DNA of 64,000 nucleotides from an uncultured Bacteroides sp. (lineage in GTDB: Bacteria; Bacteroidota; Bacteroidia; Bacteroidales; Bacteroidaceae): positions 124,001-188,000 of the forward strand of contig CAQOGY010000003.1 of the NCBI GenBank assembly GCA_948847595.1, in the 5' to 3' direction. Position numbers and translations under genes: made by a program. The first letter of the stretch is position 1; every line of letters begins with the position of its first letter. Shown piece after piece: positions 40,685-49,966 of the stretch. The notes beneath the pieces were generated by a model, which saw nothing but the letters and a program-made list of their open reading frames with translations, was not told the origin of the DNA and made no database searches.

Positions 40685-41878
40685 ATGATAAAAATTGACT
40701 TGAAACGGCGGAGACGCGAAGTGATAGGTGCAGTGATTGTACTGTTGCTCCTGCTTGGCGGTGTGTCCGTCTTTAAATATACTTCCTTCAATACAGGCTT
40801 TGAGATAGCAGACGATTTGGGCGGGAATATTTTCCCCTCGGCTATTCTGTCCGTAGCCACTACCGATGCGCAGGTTATCATTCCGTCGGATTCCACCTAT
40901 TTGGGAAATCCGAAATCCTGCATTGCCATCCGGCTGAAATCAAAGACCGCATATAGCCGTGTACGGATCGAAGTGGCAGAAACGCCTTTCTTTTCCCGTT
41001 CCGTTTCCGAGTTCGTTCTGAACAAACCGCGAACGGAATATACCATTTATCCTGATATTATCTGGAATTACGAAGCATTGAAGAATAACGCGCAGGCAGA
41101 GCCGGTGAGCGTTGCCGTAACCGTTGAGATGAACGGGAAAGACTTGGGTCAGCGTGTGCGCACATTCTCCGTTCGTAGCATCAATGAATGTCTGTTGGGG
41201 TATGTGGCGAACGGAACGAAGTTTCATGACACAAGCATCTTTTTTGCCGCCTATGTCAATGAGGAGAATCCGATGATCGACCAGTTACTCCGTGAAGCGC
41301 TGAACACTCGCATAGTTAACCGCTTCTTAGGTTATCAGAGCAAGGCTAAAGGAGCGGTGGACAAGTAAGTATATGCCCTTTGGAACATCTTGCAGAAGCG
41401 CAAATTCCGTTATAGTTCCGTCTCCAATACCAGTCTTTCGAGTAATGTAGTCTTCTCGCAGCGTGTCCGCACCTTTGACGACGCACTGGAATCCTCGCAA
41501 ATCAACTGTGTGGATGGTAGCGTACTGTTCGCCTCGCTGCTTCGCGCCATAAATATCGACCCGATTTTAGTACGTACTCCGGGACATATGTTTGTGGGAT
41601 ACTATACCGACAATTCGCATGCCGATAAGAACTTCCTGGAAACAACGATGATTGGCGACGTCGACTTGGACGACTTCTTTCCCGACGAGCAACTGGATTC
41701 CACGATGGTGGGTAAATCACAGAATGAAATGTCCCTGCTCACCTTCGAGAAATCCAAACAATACGCCAATAAGAAGTACAAGGAGAATGAAGAAGGTATC
41801 CATTCCGGCAAGCTGAATTATATGTTTTTGGAAATTTCCAAAGAGGTACGCAGGAAAATACAGCCGATAGGTAAATGA
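40685..41878 (+). pseudogene. transglutaminase-like membrane protein gene broken by an in-frame TAA
   Basis: One reading frame runs from the ATG at 40685 to a TGA at 41876-41878, interrupted only by TAA at 41366-41368. The first part (227 aa) has one membrane helix (residues 12-31) and a beta-rich region. The second continues without frame change as VYALWNILQKRKFRYSSV and has transglutaminase-like Cys (INCVDGSVLFASLLRA) and His (TPGHMFVGYY). A CAA-to-TAA change would explain it. A downstream TTG at 41390 could give a separate fragment, but the text reads as one protein of 397 codons. A sequencing error is possible. Confidence 0.8.
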
Positions 41879-41879
41879 T

Positions 41880-41901
41880 ATTCGTATTTAATTCGTATTT
41901 T
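41880..41901 (+). repeat. 11-bp direct repeat after a stop codon
   Basis: ATTCGTATTTA then ATTCGTATTTT, back to back, one base after the TGA of the broken gene. Confidence 0.6.
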
Positions 41902-41928
41902 TGCCAAGTAATCATTTAATGAAAAAGG

Positions 41929-42735
41929 ATGCAAGGCAAGAAATTTATCTCTCCCGGAGCATGGTTTTCTATGAACTATCCATCGGACTGGAATGAGTTT
42001 GAAGATGGCGAAGGCTCTTTTCTTTTCTATAATCCCGATGTATGGTCGGGCAATTTTCGTATTTCCGCATTTAAGGGAAAGGCTGGTTATGGCAAAGACG
42101 CCGTCCGGCAGGAACTGAAAGAGAACGAATCGGCTTCACTTGTGAAGGTCGGAACGTTGGAATGTGCGTATAGCAAAGAGATGTTCCAGGAAGAAGGAGC
42201 TTATTATACTTCCCATGTATGGATTGCAGGCATTGACAATATTGCTTTCGAATGTTCCTTCACCGTTCCCAAAGGCGGAATCGTGAAAGAAGCCGAAGAC
42301 GTACTCTCCACTTTGGAAACACGCAAGGAAGGAGAGAAATACCCGGCCGAACTGATACCTGTCCGCCTTTCCGAAATCTATCAGATTAATGAAGGATACG
42401 AATGGGTTGTATCTACCGTAAAACAAGAACTGAAAAAAGACTTTCAGGGTATAGAAGAAGACCTGGAGAAACTTCAGCAAGTGATTGACAGCGGCAAGAT
42501 TGGTTCGAAGAATAAAGAAGAATGGTTGGCTGTCGGCATCACGGTCTGCGCGATTCTCGCCAACGAAGTGGACGGCATGGAATGGAAAACGCTGGTCGAC
42601 GGTAATCGCGAAGCCCCTGTTCTCCAATATAAAGACCATATCATCGACCCGATGAAACTGGCATGGAGCAAAGTAAAGGCAGGACAGCCCTGCAACGTCA
42701 TTGAAGAGTATAAATCCGTGATTATTAATCACTAA
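41929..42735 (+). CDS. DUF3805 family protein
   Basis: A 268-residue protein with no signal peptide. The N-terminal half matches DUF3805 (SPGAWFSMNYPSDWNEFEDGEGSFLFYNPDVWSGNFRISAFKG), a PsbP-like alpha/beta fold; the C-terminal half (about 140-268) is helical. Known from Bacteroidales; function unknown. The last codons (IINH) and stop lie in a 7-bp tandem repeat. Confidence 0.75.
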   Translation: MQGKKFISPGAWFSMNYPSDWNEFEDGEGSFLFYNPDVWSGNFRISAFKGKAGYGKDAVRQELKENESASLVKVGTLECAYSKEMFQEEGAYYTSHVWIAGIDNIAFECSFTVPKGGIVKEAEDVLSTLETRKEGEKYPAELIPVRLSEIYQINEGYEWVVSTVKQELKKDFQGIEEDLEKLQQVIDSGKIGSKNKEEWLAVGITVCAILANEVDGMEWKTLVDGNREAPVLQYKDHIIDPMKLAWSKVKAGQPCNVIEEYKSVIINH

Positions 42736-42760
42736 TCACTAACCCGTTAATCACTAATAT
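42726..42760 (+). repeat. 7-bp tandem array across the DUF3805 stop codon
   Basis: TAATCAC TAATCAC TAACCCG TTAATCAC TAATATA: the first TAA within the second unit is the stop codon. It ends at the GTG start of the ABC-F gene. Confidence 0.7.
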
Positions 42761-42762
42761 AC

Positions 42763-44631
42763 GTGGCAGTACCTTATTTACAGATAGATAACCTGACCAA
42801 GTCTTTCGGCGACTTGGTTCTTTTTGAAAATATATCTCTTGGCATTGCCGAAGGCCAACGCGTAGGATTAATAGCAAAGAACGGCAGCGGAAAAACCACC
42901 TTATTGAATATCATCGCCGGAAAGGAAGGCTACGATAGCGGAAGCATCGTTTTCCGCCGTGACCTTCGTGTGGATTATCTGGAACAAGACCCGCAATACC
43001 CCGAAGAACTGACCGTACTCGAAGCCTGCTTCCATCATGGTAACAGCACCGTAGAACTTATCAAGGAATATGAACGCTGTATGGAGACCGAAGGGCATCC
43101 GGGACTGGAAGACCTCTTGGCACGTATGGATCAGGAGAAAGCCTGGGAATACGAACAGAAAGCCAAACAAATCCTTTCGCAACTCAAAATCCGTAACTTC
43201 GACCAGAAGGTGAGCCAACTCTCCGGCGGACAGTTGAAGCGTGTCGCCCTTGCCAACGCCTTGATTACCGAGCCGGAACTTCTGATTCTCGATGAGCCCA
43301 CCAACCACCTCGACCTTGATATGACCGAATGGCTCGAAGACTACTTGCGCCGTACCAACCTCAGCTTGCTGATGGTGACCCACGACCGCTACTTCCTCGA
43401 CCGTGTATGTTTGGAAATCATCGAAATAGACAATCAGCAAGTTTACCAATATAAAGGTAATTACAGCTATTATCTTGAAAAACGCCAGGAACGTATCGAA
43501 GCTAAAAGCGTAGAAATAGAACGTGCCAACAACCTCTATCGCACGGAACTCGACTGGATGCGCCGGATGCCTCAGGCACGTGGTCACAAAGCCCGTTACC
43601 GTGAAGACGCTTTCTACGAACTGGAAAAGGTTGCGAAGCAGCGTTTCAACAACGATAACGTAAAACTGGAAGTAAAGGCATCCTATATCGGCAGCAAGAT
43701 ATTCGAAGCCGACCATCTGTACAAGAGTTTTGGTGATTTGAAAATTCTGGAAGACTTCTCTTATATCTTCTCCCGCTATGAGAAGATGGGAATCGTAGGA
43801 AACAACGGAACGGGCAAGTCTACTTTCATCAAAATACTAATGGGGCAAGTACAACCTGATAGCGGAACGGTGGATATCGGCGAAACAGTCCGTTTCGGCT
43901 ATTACTCGCAAGACGGGCTCCAGTTTGATGAACAGATGAAAGTAATAGACGTCATTCAGGACATTGCCGAAGTCATCGAGCTGGGCAACGGAAAGAAGCT
44001 GACCGCTTCCCAATTCCTGCAACATTTCCTGTTTACCCCCGAAACCCAGCATAGTTATGTCTACAAATTGAGTGGGGGAGAACGTCGCCGCCTTTACCTG
44101 TGCACCATCCTGATGCGCAACCCTAACTTCCTCGTACTGGACGAGCCTACCAACGACCTCGACATTATCACATTGAATGTGCTCGAAGAATATCTTCAGA
44201 ACTTCAAGGGCTGTGTGATTGTCGTTTCCCACGACCGTTACTTTATGGATAAGGTAGTAGACCACTTGATGGTATTCAACGGACAGGGTGACATTCGTGA
44301 TTTCCCCGGCAATTACAGCGACTACCGTGACTGGAAAGACGCGAAAGCCAAGGTAGAAAAAGAAGCAGAGAAGCCACAGGAAGAAAAGACAGCCCGTGTC
44401 CGTCTGAATGACAAGCGGAAAATGAGCTTCAAGGAAAAACGCGAGTTCGAACAACTGGAAAAGGAAATTGCCGACTTGGAAGCGGAAAAAGTCCGGATCG
44501 AAGAACTTCTTTGCAGCGGCACTCTCTCTGTTGACGAACTGACCGAGAAGTCGAAACGCCTGCCCGAAGTCAATGACTTGATTGATGAGAAAACAATGCG
44601 TTGGCTGGAACTCAGCGAAATAGAAGGCTGA
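42763..44631 (+). CDS. ABC-F family ATPase (Uup/EttA-like)
   Basis: A 622-residue protein with two ABC domains and no membrane segment. Walker A motifs AKNGSGKTT and GNNGTGKST; signatures LSGGQLKRV and LSGGERRRL; Walker B LLILDEPTNHLD and FLVLDEPTNDLD; ABC_tran_Xtn linker (RTELDWMRRMPQARGHKARY) between them, and a C-terminal coiled coil (about 540-620), as in Uup. It starts with GTG. ABC-F proteins act on stalled ribosomes; a resistance role cannot be judged from sequence alone. Confidence 0.92.
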   Translation: MAVPYLQIDNLTKSFGDLVLFENISLGIAEGQRVGLIAKNGSGKTTLLNIIAGKEGYDSGSIVFRRDLRVDYLEQDPQYPEELTVLEACFHHGNSTVELIKEYERCMETEGHPGLEDLLARMDQEKAWEYEQKAKQILSQLKIRNFDQKVSQLSGGQLKRVALANALITEPELLILDEPTNHLDLDMTEWLEDYLRRTNLSLLMVTHDRYFLDRVCLEIIEIDNQQVYQYKGNYSYYLEKRQERIEAKSVEIERANNLYRTELDWMRRMPQARGHKARYREDAFYELEKVAKQRFNNDNVKLEVKASYIGSKIFEADHLYKSFGDLKILEDFSYIFSRYEKMGIVGNNGTGKSTFIKILMGQVQPDSGTVDIGETVRFGYYSQDGLQFDEQMKVIDVIQDIAEVIELGNGKKLTASQFLQHFLFTPETQHSYVYKLSGGERRRLYLCTILMRNPNFLVLDEPTNDLDIITLNVLEEYLQNFKGCVIVVSHDRYFMDKVVDHLMVFNGQGDIRDFPGNYSDYRDWKDAKAKVEKEAEKPQEEKTARVRLNDKRKMSFKEKREFEQLEKEIADLEAEKVRIEELLCSGTLSVDELTEKSKRLPEVNDLIDEKTMRWLELSEIEG

Positions 44632-44664
44632 TTTGTGACAATAATCCCGATAACATAACCTTGT

Positions 44665-45504
44665 ATGACAAACCTTACTAACTATCATAGCCATTGTCTC
44701 TATTGCGACGGACGAGCCAACATGGAAGATTTCATCCGTTTTGCCATCAGCGAAGGCTTTACTTCCTATGGCATCTCTTCCCATGCCCCGCTGCCATTTC
44801 CTACTGCATGGACAATGGAATGGGACAGAATGGAAGATTACCTTTCCGAATTCGCCCGTCTCAAAAGGAAATACGCGGATAAGATAGAGCTTGCCATCGG
44901 TCTTGAAATAGATTACCTGAGCGAAGACAGTAACCCTGCTTCACCCTGTTTTCGTGAATTGCCGCTCGATTATCGGATAGGCTCCGTACATATGTTATAT
45001 TCCCCGGAAGGAAAAATCGTGGACATTGATACTCCGGCAGATACTTTCCGTCAGTTAATAGACAAGCATTTTGACGGTGACTTGGATTCCGTTGTCCGCC
45101 TTTATTATAAGAACCTGCTTCGTATGGTCGAACTGGGCGGATTCGATATTGTCGGCCATGCGGACAAGATGCATTACAATGCTTCCTGCTACCGTCCCGG
45201 ATTACTGGACGAACCGTGGTACGACATTTTAGTCTGCGATTATTTCGCAGCGATAGCCCGTCATGGATATATTGTCGAAATCAACACCAAGGCTTATCAC
45301 GAATTAGGCACTTTCTATCCCAATGAGCGTTATTTCACTTTGTTGAAAGACTTAGGTATCCGTGTGCAAGTGAACAGTGACGCCCACTATCCCGAAAGAA
45401 TAAATAATGCCCGTCCCGAAGGACTGGAAGCTTTGAAGAAAGCGGGCTTCACGTCGGTGGTGGAGTGGCACGGCGGAAAGTGGGAAGACAAGGAAATTCT
45501 GTAA
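44665..45504 (+). CDS. PHP-family histidinol-phosphatase
   Basis: A 279-residue PHP-domain phosphatase with metal motifs NYHSHCLYCDGRA (HxH), GLEIDYL, GSVHML, DIVGHADK and NSDAHYP. The HisK/HisJ-type histidinol phosphatase assignment follows the family; it is not near other his genes, so a broader phosphoesterase role is possible. It starts 33 nt after the ABC-F stop. Confidence 0.85.
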   Translation: MTNLTNYHSHCLYCDGRANMEDFIRFAISEGFTSYGISSHAPLPFPTAWTMEWDRMEDYLSEFARLKRKYADKIELAIGLEIDYLSEDSNPASPCFRELPLDYRIGSVHMLYSPEGKIVDIDTPADTFRQLIDKHFDGDLDSVVRLYYKNLLRMVELGGFDIVGHADKMHYNASCYRPGLLDEPWYDILVCDYFAAIARHGYIVEINTKAYHELGTFYPNERYFTLLKDLGIRVQVNSDAHYPERINNARPEGLEALKKAGFTSVVEWHGGKWEDKEIL

Positions 45505-45516
45505 ATAACATATAAC

Positions 45517-45570
45517 AAAAAGAGCGCAGCCGTTTCGAGTAATGACTTGAGACGGCTGCCCTCTTTTTAT
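45517..45570 (+). terminator. terminator after the PHP gene
   Basis: CAGCCGT pairs with ACGGCTG, flanked by AAAGAG/CTCTTT with a small bulge, followed by five T. The remaining 195 bp to the GH95 gene contains a one-mismatch -7, CATCTTTG, near 45715. Confidence 0.85.
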
Positions 45571-45765
45571 GCCCGGTGCTTATGAGATACACATTGTGTA
45601 CAGATGGCTGTACTTGAGGTACAATTTCCCGCCCATATCCCGAATACAGCACTATTTGTATTGTATGTGTACGTTGAAAGTACGTAAAGTGCATACTGGT
45701 ATTGATAGCTTGTCGCATCTTTGCAATGTCGAGATAAAAGAATTTTTATGAAACCCCAATAACAT

Positions 45766-48048
45766 ATGAAAGCAGTATATTTTTTACAGATGATTGTAGT
45801 TGCAGGATTGTTTTGTTCCTGTAAGCAGAGCGTGGAAAAAGCCGAGTCGTTCCCTTTTTGTCACAGTCTCACTTTCGACAAACTTCCTGAAGTATGGGAT
45901 GAGGCTGTTCCGCTGGGAAACGGGCTGACCGGTGCATTGATATGGCAGAAGGAAGGACGTTTGCGCATTGCCATTGACCGTGCGGATTTATGGGATTTGC
46001 GTCCGGTAGAGCAGTTTGCCTCTCCCGATTATACCTATAAGTTTGTTTGCGACCAGGTGATTGAGAAGAAGGATATCACTCCTGTCTATAAACTGATTGA
46101 TGAACGGACAAGATACGATTCCGCACCGACGAAGATACCTGCCGGAGCCATCGAACTGAATACGGCTTCTTTGGGTAAAGTCACGAATGTAAAACTTGAT
46201 TTGGCTTCCGCTGTCTGTACCATAGAATGGGAGAGAGGTACCAAAGCCCGTATTTTTGTTCCTGCCAATGAGAAAGGCGGACGTTTTCAGTTTGAGAACC
46301 TGTCCGATACACTCCCCGTCCGCCTGGTTACGCCGCTGTATGAAGAAAACGGAGAGGTACTGGACTATCAGCCGGGAGTGAATAAACTGACCTCTTTAGG
46401 ATATAAGTTGGGCAAAGTGGAAGAAATAACCCCTACTTCCTTGCTGTACCGCCAGCAAGGATGGGGAGATATCTCTTATGAAATAGCTGTGGACTGGGAG
46501 ATGATGCCCGGCAAAAAGATGGAAGGAAAATATTGTGTTACTTCCACCGGAACGTGGTATTCGGAGAACGAAGGGGCACTGGACTGCATCAGCCGTTGCA
46601 TGAACGATGACTTTGAGAACAGCTTGGCCGGGCACGAAGAATGGTGGAAAGGATACTGGAAGAAATCGGGCATACATATACCGGACACCCTGTTGGAAAA
46701 GCAATGGTATCTTGAAATGTATAAGTTTGCTGCCGCTTCCCGCAAAGGAGCGCCCCCTATCTGCCTGCAAGCGGTGTGGACTGCCGATAACGGGCAAACC
46801 CCGCCGTGGCGGGGAGACTTCCATAACGACCTGAACACGCAGTTAAGCTACTGGCCGGGATATGCATCCAACCACCTGGAAGAGTCATCCGTTTTCACCG
46901 ACTGGCTATGGCGGATAAAAGACAATTCGGAGAAGTTCACCCGCAAATTTTACGGCGTGGAAGGGATGAACGTAGCCTGCATCGCCACGTTGACCGGAGA
47001 ACCTATCGGCGGATGGAACCAGTATGCCAATTCTCCTACTGCTGCCGGCTGGCTTGTGCACCATTTCTATTTGCAATGGAAATATAGCATGGATACGGAC
47101 TTTCTCTCTCAACGAGCCTATCCGTGGGTGAAAGAGGTAGCCCGTTATTTTGAAAACGTTTCCGTCAGGGACAAGAAAGGCATGCGGAAGCTGCCGCTTT
47201 CCTCGTCACCGGAAATTAATGATAACCGGATAGACGCCTGGTTTCAGGAAACCACCAATTACGACCTTGCCAATATCCGCCTTGCCTATATGGTAGCGGA
47301 AGAAATGGCGGATACGCTCGGATTCAAGGACGAAGCCATACACTGGAAGAAGCAGTTGACCGAATGGCCCGACTTCGCGAAGAATGAAAGCGGCTTGCTG
47401 ATTGCTCCGGGAATCCCCTTGACCGAATCCCACCGCCACTTCTCCCATTTGCTGGCTTTCCATCCCTTCGGCATCATTGATGCCAGTCAGGGCAACGGGA
47501 GCATCGACCTGATTCTCCGCTCCATTAAAAACATCGAACAGTTGGGGCCGGACTATTGGACTGGATATACTTATGCATGGCTTGCCAACCTGAAAACTCG
47601 TGTATTTGACGGAGACGAAGCCTTGCGCAACCTGCATATCTTTATCAAAGCCTTTTGCGGGCCGAACAGTTTCCATCTGAACGGCGACCAGTTGAAGGCG
47701 GGCTTTTCACAATTTACCTATCGCCCGTTCACGCTGGAAGGTAATTTCGCTTGTGCCGCCGCCATTCAGGAAATGTTGCTGCAAAGCCATACCGGAGTAA
47801 TTAGGGTATTCCCCGCCATGCCGACCAAATGGCAGGATGCATCTTTCTGTAACCTGCGGGCGATGGGAGCATTCCTGGTAACCGCCTCTTACGAAAAAGG
47901 CAAGGTAAGCTCCATCACCATCGAATCGGAAAAAGGCGGAATGATGAAACTGCTCAATCCTTTCTTGGGAAGGGTAACGGAGAAACAAATGAAACCGGGT
48001 GAAAAGTTACTATTTACAATCAGCTCTCCTATGGGGAAGAAAATATAA
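45766..48048 (+). CDS. GH95 family glycosidase (alpha-L-fucosidase/galactosidase type), lipoprotein
   Basis: A 760-residue protein with a lipobox (LFCSC, then KQSVEK). GH95 landmarks in order: EAVPLGNGLTGALIW near the N-terminus, the substrate-binding stretch RGDFHNDLNTQLSYWPGY, TESHRHFSHLLAFHPF, and the C-terminal LEGNFACAAAIQEMLLQSH. The family releases alpha-1,2-L-fucose or alpha-L-galactose by inversion. It is the first of four glycosidase genes spaced 5-23 nt apart, two of them GH29 fucosidases, so a fucosylated glycan target is likely. Confidence 0.88.
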   Translation: MKAVYFLQMIVVAGLFCSCKQSVEKAESFPFCHSLTFDKLPEVWDEAVPLGNGLTGALIWQKEGRLRIAIDRADLWDLRPVEQFASPDYTYKFVCDQVIEKKDITPVYKLIDERTRYDSAPTKIPAGAIELNTASLGKVTNVKLDLASAVCTIEWERGTKARIFVPANEKGGRFQFENLSDTLPVRLVTPLYEENGEVLDYQPGVNKLTSLGYKLGKVEEITPTSLLYRQQGWGDISYEIAVDWEMMPGKKMEGKYCVTSTGTWYSENEGALDCISRCMNDDFENSLAGHEEWWKGYWKKSGIHIPDTLLEKQWYLEMYKFAAASRKGAPPICLQAVWTADNGQTPPWRGDFHNDLNTQLSYWPGYASNHLEESSVFTDWLWRIKDNSEKFTRKFYGVEGMNVACIATLTGEPIGGWNQYANSPTAAGWLVHHFYLQWKYSMDTDFLSQRAYPWVKEVARYFENVSVRDKKGMRKLPLSSSPEINDNRIDAWFQETTNYDLANIRLAYMVAEEMADTLGFKDEAIHWKKQLTEWPDFAKNESGLLIAPGIPLTESHRHFSHLLAFHPFGIIDASQGNGSIDLILRSIKNIEQLGPDYWTGYTYAWLANLKTRVFDGDEALRNLHIFIKAFCGPNSFHLNGDQLKAGFSQFTYRPFTLEGNFACAAAIQEMLLQSHTGVIRVFPAMPTKWQDASFCNLRAMGAFLVTASYEKGKVSSITIESEKGGMMKLLNPFLGRVTEKQMKPGEKLLFTISSPMGKKI

Positions 48049-48053
48049 TCAGA

Positions 48054-49943
48054 ATGAGAAACATGAAAACACACTTTTGCAGTATTATCCTGGCAGCAGC
48101 ATTGTCTGCAAGTACACTATCCTGCTTTGCGCAGCAACAGCCGGAACCGAAGACCGGACTGTCGGCAATGGTTCCCGATAAAGGGGAACTTGATAAAAGG
48201 ATGCGATGGTTCGACAATGCCCGTTTCGGCATGTTCATTCACTGGGGAGTTTATTCTCCGCTGGGATGTTCATGGAACGGGAAACGCTATAACGGATACG
48301 GCGAACACATACAGCGTATGGCACGGATTCCTGTCGAAGTATATAAGAAAGAAGTGGCAGGCAGATTCAATCCCGAAGAATTTGATGCGGAAGAATGGAT
48401 ACGTATAGCCAAGGAGACAGGCATGGGATACTTTATCATCACTTCCAAGCACCATGACGGATTTGCCATGTATGACTCGAAGGTGAGTGATTACAATATT
48501 GTGAAAGCCACTCCGTTCGGTCGTGACCCGATGAAGGAACTTCGGGAAGCCTGCCGCAAGGCCGGAATAAAATTCGGCTTTTACTATTCTCACGCATTCG
48601 ATTGGGGCGAGAAGGACGGAGTAGGCAACGACTGGGATTATGACAATCCGGGTGGAGACAAACTGTTGGGCGGACGCAACTGGTGGGAAACACGTAAGGA
48701 ATTCCTGCCCGTCGCTCGTAAATATGTAGATGAAAAGGCGATTCCTCAGATACGCGAACTAATCGCTAATTATGACCCCGATATTATGTGGTACGATACT
48801 CCCCATAAACTCCCGGTGGAAGAATGTATCCGTATCGTGAGAGCCACCCGTGAAGCCAGTCCCGGCATTATCATCAATGGTCGTGCCATCTCGGGATTCG
48901 ACCGGTATGATTATTACAATACCAGTGACTGCCCATACGAGTTCAGCAATTATGGAGACATCTATTGGGAAGGCATTCCTACTACCAACAACTCATATGC
49001 CTACAATGAAAATGACAATGAATACAAACCTGCTTCTTTCTTCATAAAGCTGCTTGTCAAAGCCGCCGCCCGTAACGGCAATATTCTGATGAACATCGGC
49101 CCGATGGGAAACGGAAAGTTCAGTTCGCCGGACAAGACGATATTAAAAGGAATTGCCGACTGGTGGAAAGTGAACGGCGAATCTTCTATCAGGGGAACGA
49201 AAGCCACCCCGCTTGCAGTCCAGTCGTGGGGAGAGACTACCCGGAAAGGCAATAAGCTCTATCTGCACGTATTCGACTGGCCCGAAAACGGAAAGTTGTG
49301 TGTCGGCGGGTTGCTTACAGATGTGAAGCGCGCCTGTCTCCTGGGCAATCCTCAAAAGAAGCTGAAATGTGTCCGTTCCGGGAAAGACCTATGGGTGGAC
49401 GTGCCGTTGAATTGCCCGGATACGGTCAATACGGTTATCGCTTTGGAATGTACGTCGGAGATTAAAGCAGACCCCCGCCGCCGTATTTCCGCCACCCAAC
49501 CGGTGGATTACTTGCGTACATTTGATGCCCGTCTGGAAGGTAATGCCCGCTATGGTGGTGAGGAAGTCGAGGCGCAGTGTGTGCAGAATATGACGCAGAA
49601 AGGAGATGCGGTGGTATGGTCTGTCCGTCTGGATAAACCGATGACTTATGAAGTCGGCATCGCCTACGTCGCTCCTGCTCCTAAATATAAAGATGAACTG
49701 GTGGAAGGTGATGCCGGAAAAGAAGTGCGTAAGGCAAGCATGGGAGCAGCCGGAGTATATTCGATTACATTAGGCGGCAAAAAGCTGACAAAGAAAGTCA
49801 GTAATGGAGCGAATGTGACCGAAACGGTAGGTACGGTCACATTGCCTGCCGGAGAGTACGATATACGTATCGAACCGGAATCCGTTACCGCTGTAGAATT
49901 ATTCCGCCCCCGTTATATTTCATTGAAGCCGTTGAAAAACTGA
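48054..49943 (+). CDS. GH29 alpha-L-fucosidase
   Basis: A 629-residue secreted enzyme (signal TLSCFAQQ; the start may be the second Met at 48063). GH29 landmarks: RFGMFIHWGVYSPLG, TSKHHDGFAMYDSKVSDYN, nucleophile Asp in IMWYDTPH (residue 248 from the first Met), and NGNILMNIGPMGNG. GH29 is retaining. It follows GH95 by 5 nt. The last ~170 residues form a beta-rich accessory domain. Confidence 0.92.
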   Translation: MRNMKTHFCSIILAAALSASTLSCFAQQQPEPKTGLSAMVPDKGELDKRMRWFDNARFGMFIHWGVYSPLGCSWNGKRYNGYGEHIQRMARIPVEVYKKEVAGRFNPEEFDAEEWIRIAKETGMGYFIITSKHHDGFAMYDSKVSDYNIVKATPFGRDPMKELREACRKAGIKFGFYYSHAFDWGEKDGVGNDWDYDNPGGDKLLGGRNWWETRKEFLPVARKYVDEKAIPQIRELIANYDPDIMWYDTPHKLPVEECIRIVRATREASPGIIINGRAISGFDRYDYYNTSDCPYEFSNYGDIYWEGIPTTNNSYAYNENDNEYKPASFFIKLLVKAAARNGNILMNIGPMGNGKFSSPDKTILKGIADWWKVNGESSIRGTKATPLAVQSWGETTRKGNKLYLHVFDWPENGKLCVGGLLTDVKRACLLGNPQKKLKCVRSGKDLWVDVPLNCPDTVNTVIALECTSEIKADPRRRISATQPVDYLRTFDARLEGNARYGGEEVEAQCVQNMTQKGDAVVWSVRLDKPMTYEVGIAYVAPAPKYKDELVEGDAGKEVRKASMGAAGVYSITLGGKKLTKKVSNGANVTETVGTVTLPAGEYDIRIEPESVTAVELFRPRYISLKPLKN

Positions 49944-49966
49944 CACTAACCTGTAATAGAAAACAG

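Noticed and set aside
41390..41878. Separate transglutaminase-like gene starting with TTG
   Set aside because: Lies in the same frame as the preceding ORF, starts inside a helix and lacks a ribosome-binding context; treated as the 3' part of one broken gene.
43837..44784. Minus-strand frame of 315 codons across the ABC-F and PHP genes
   Set aside because: Shadow of two well-supported genes; crosses their boundary and has no family likeness.
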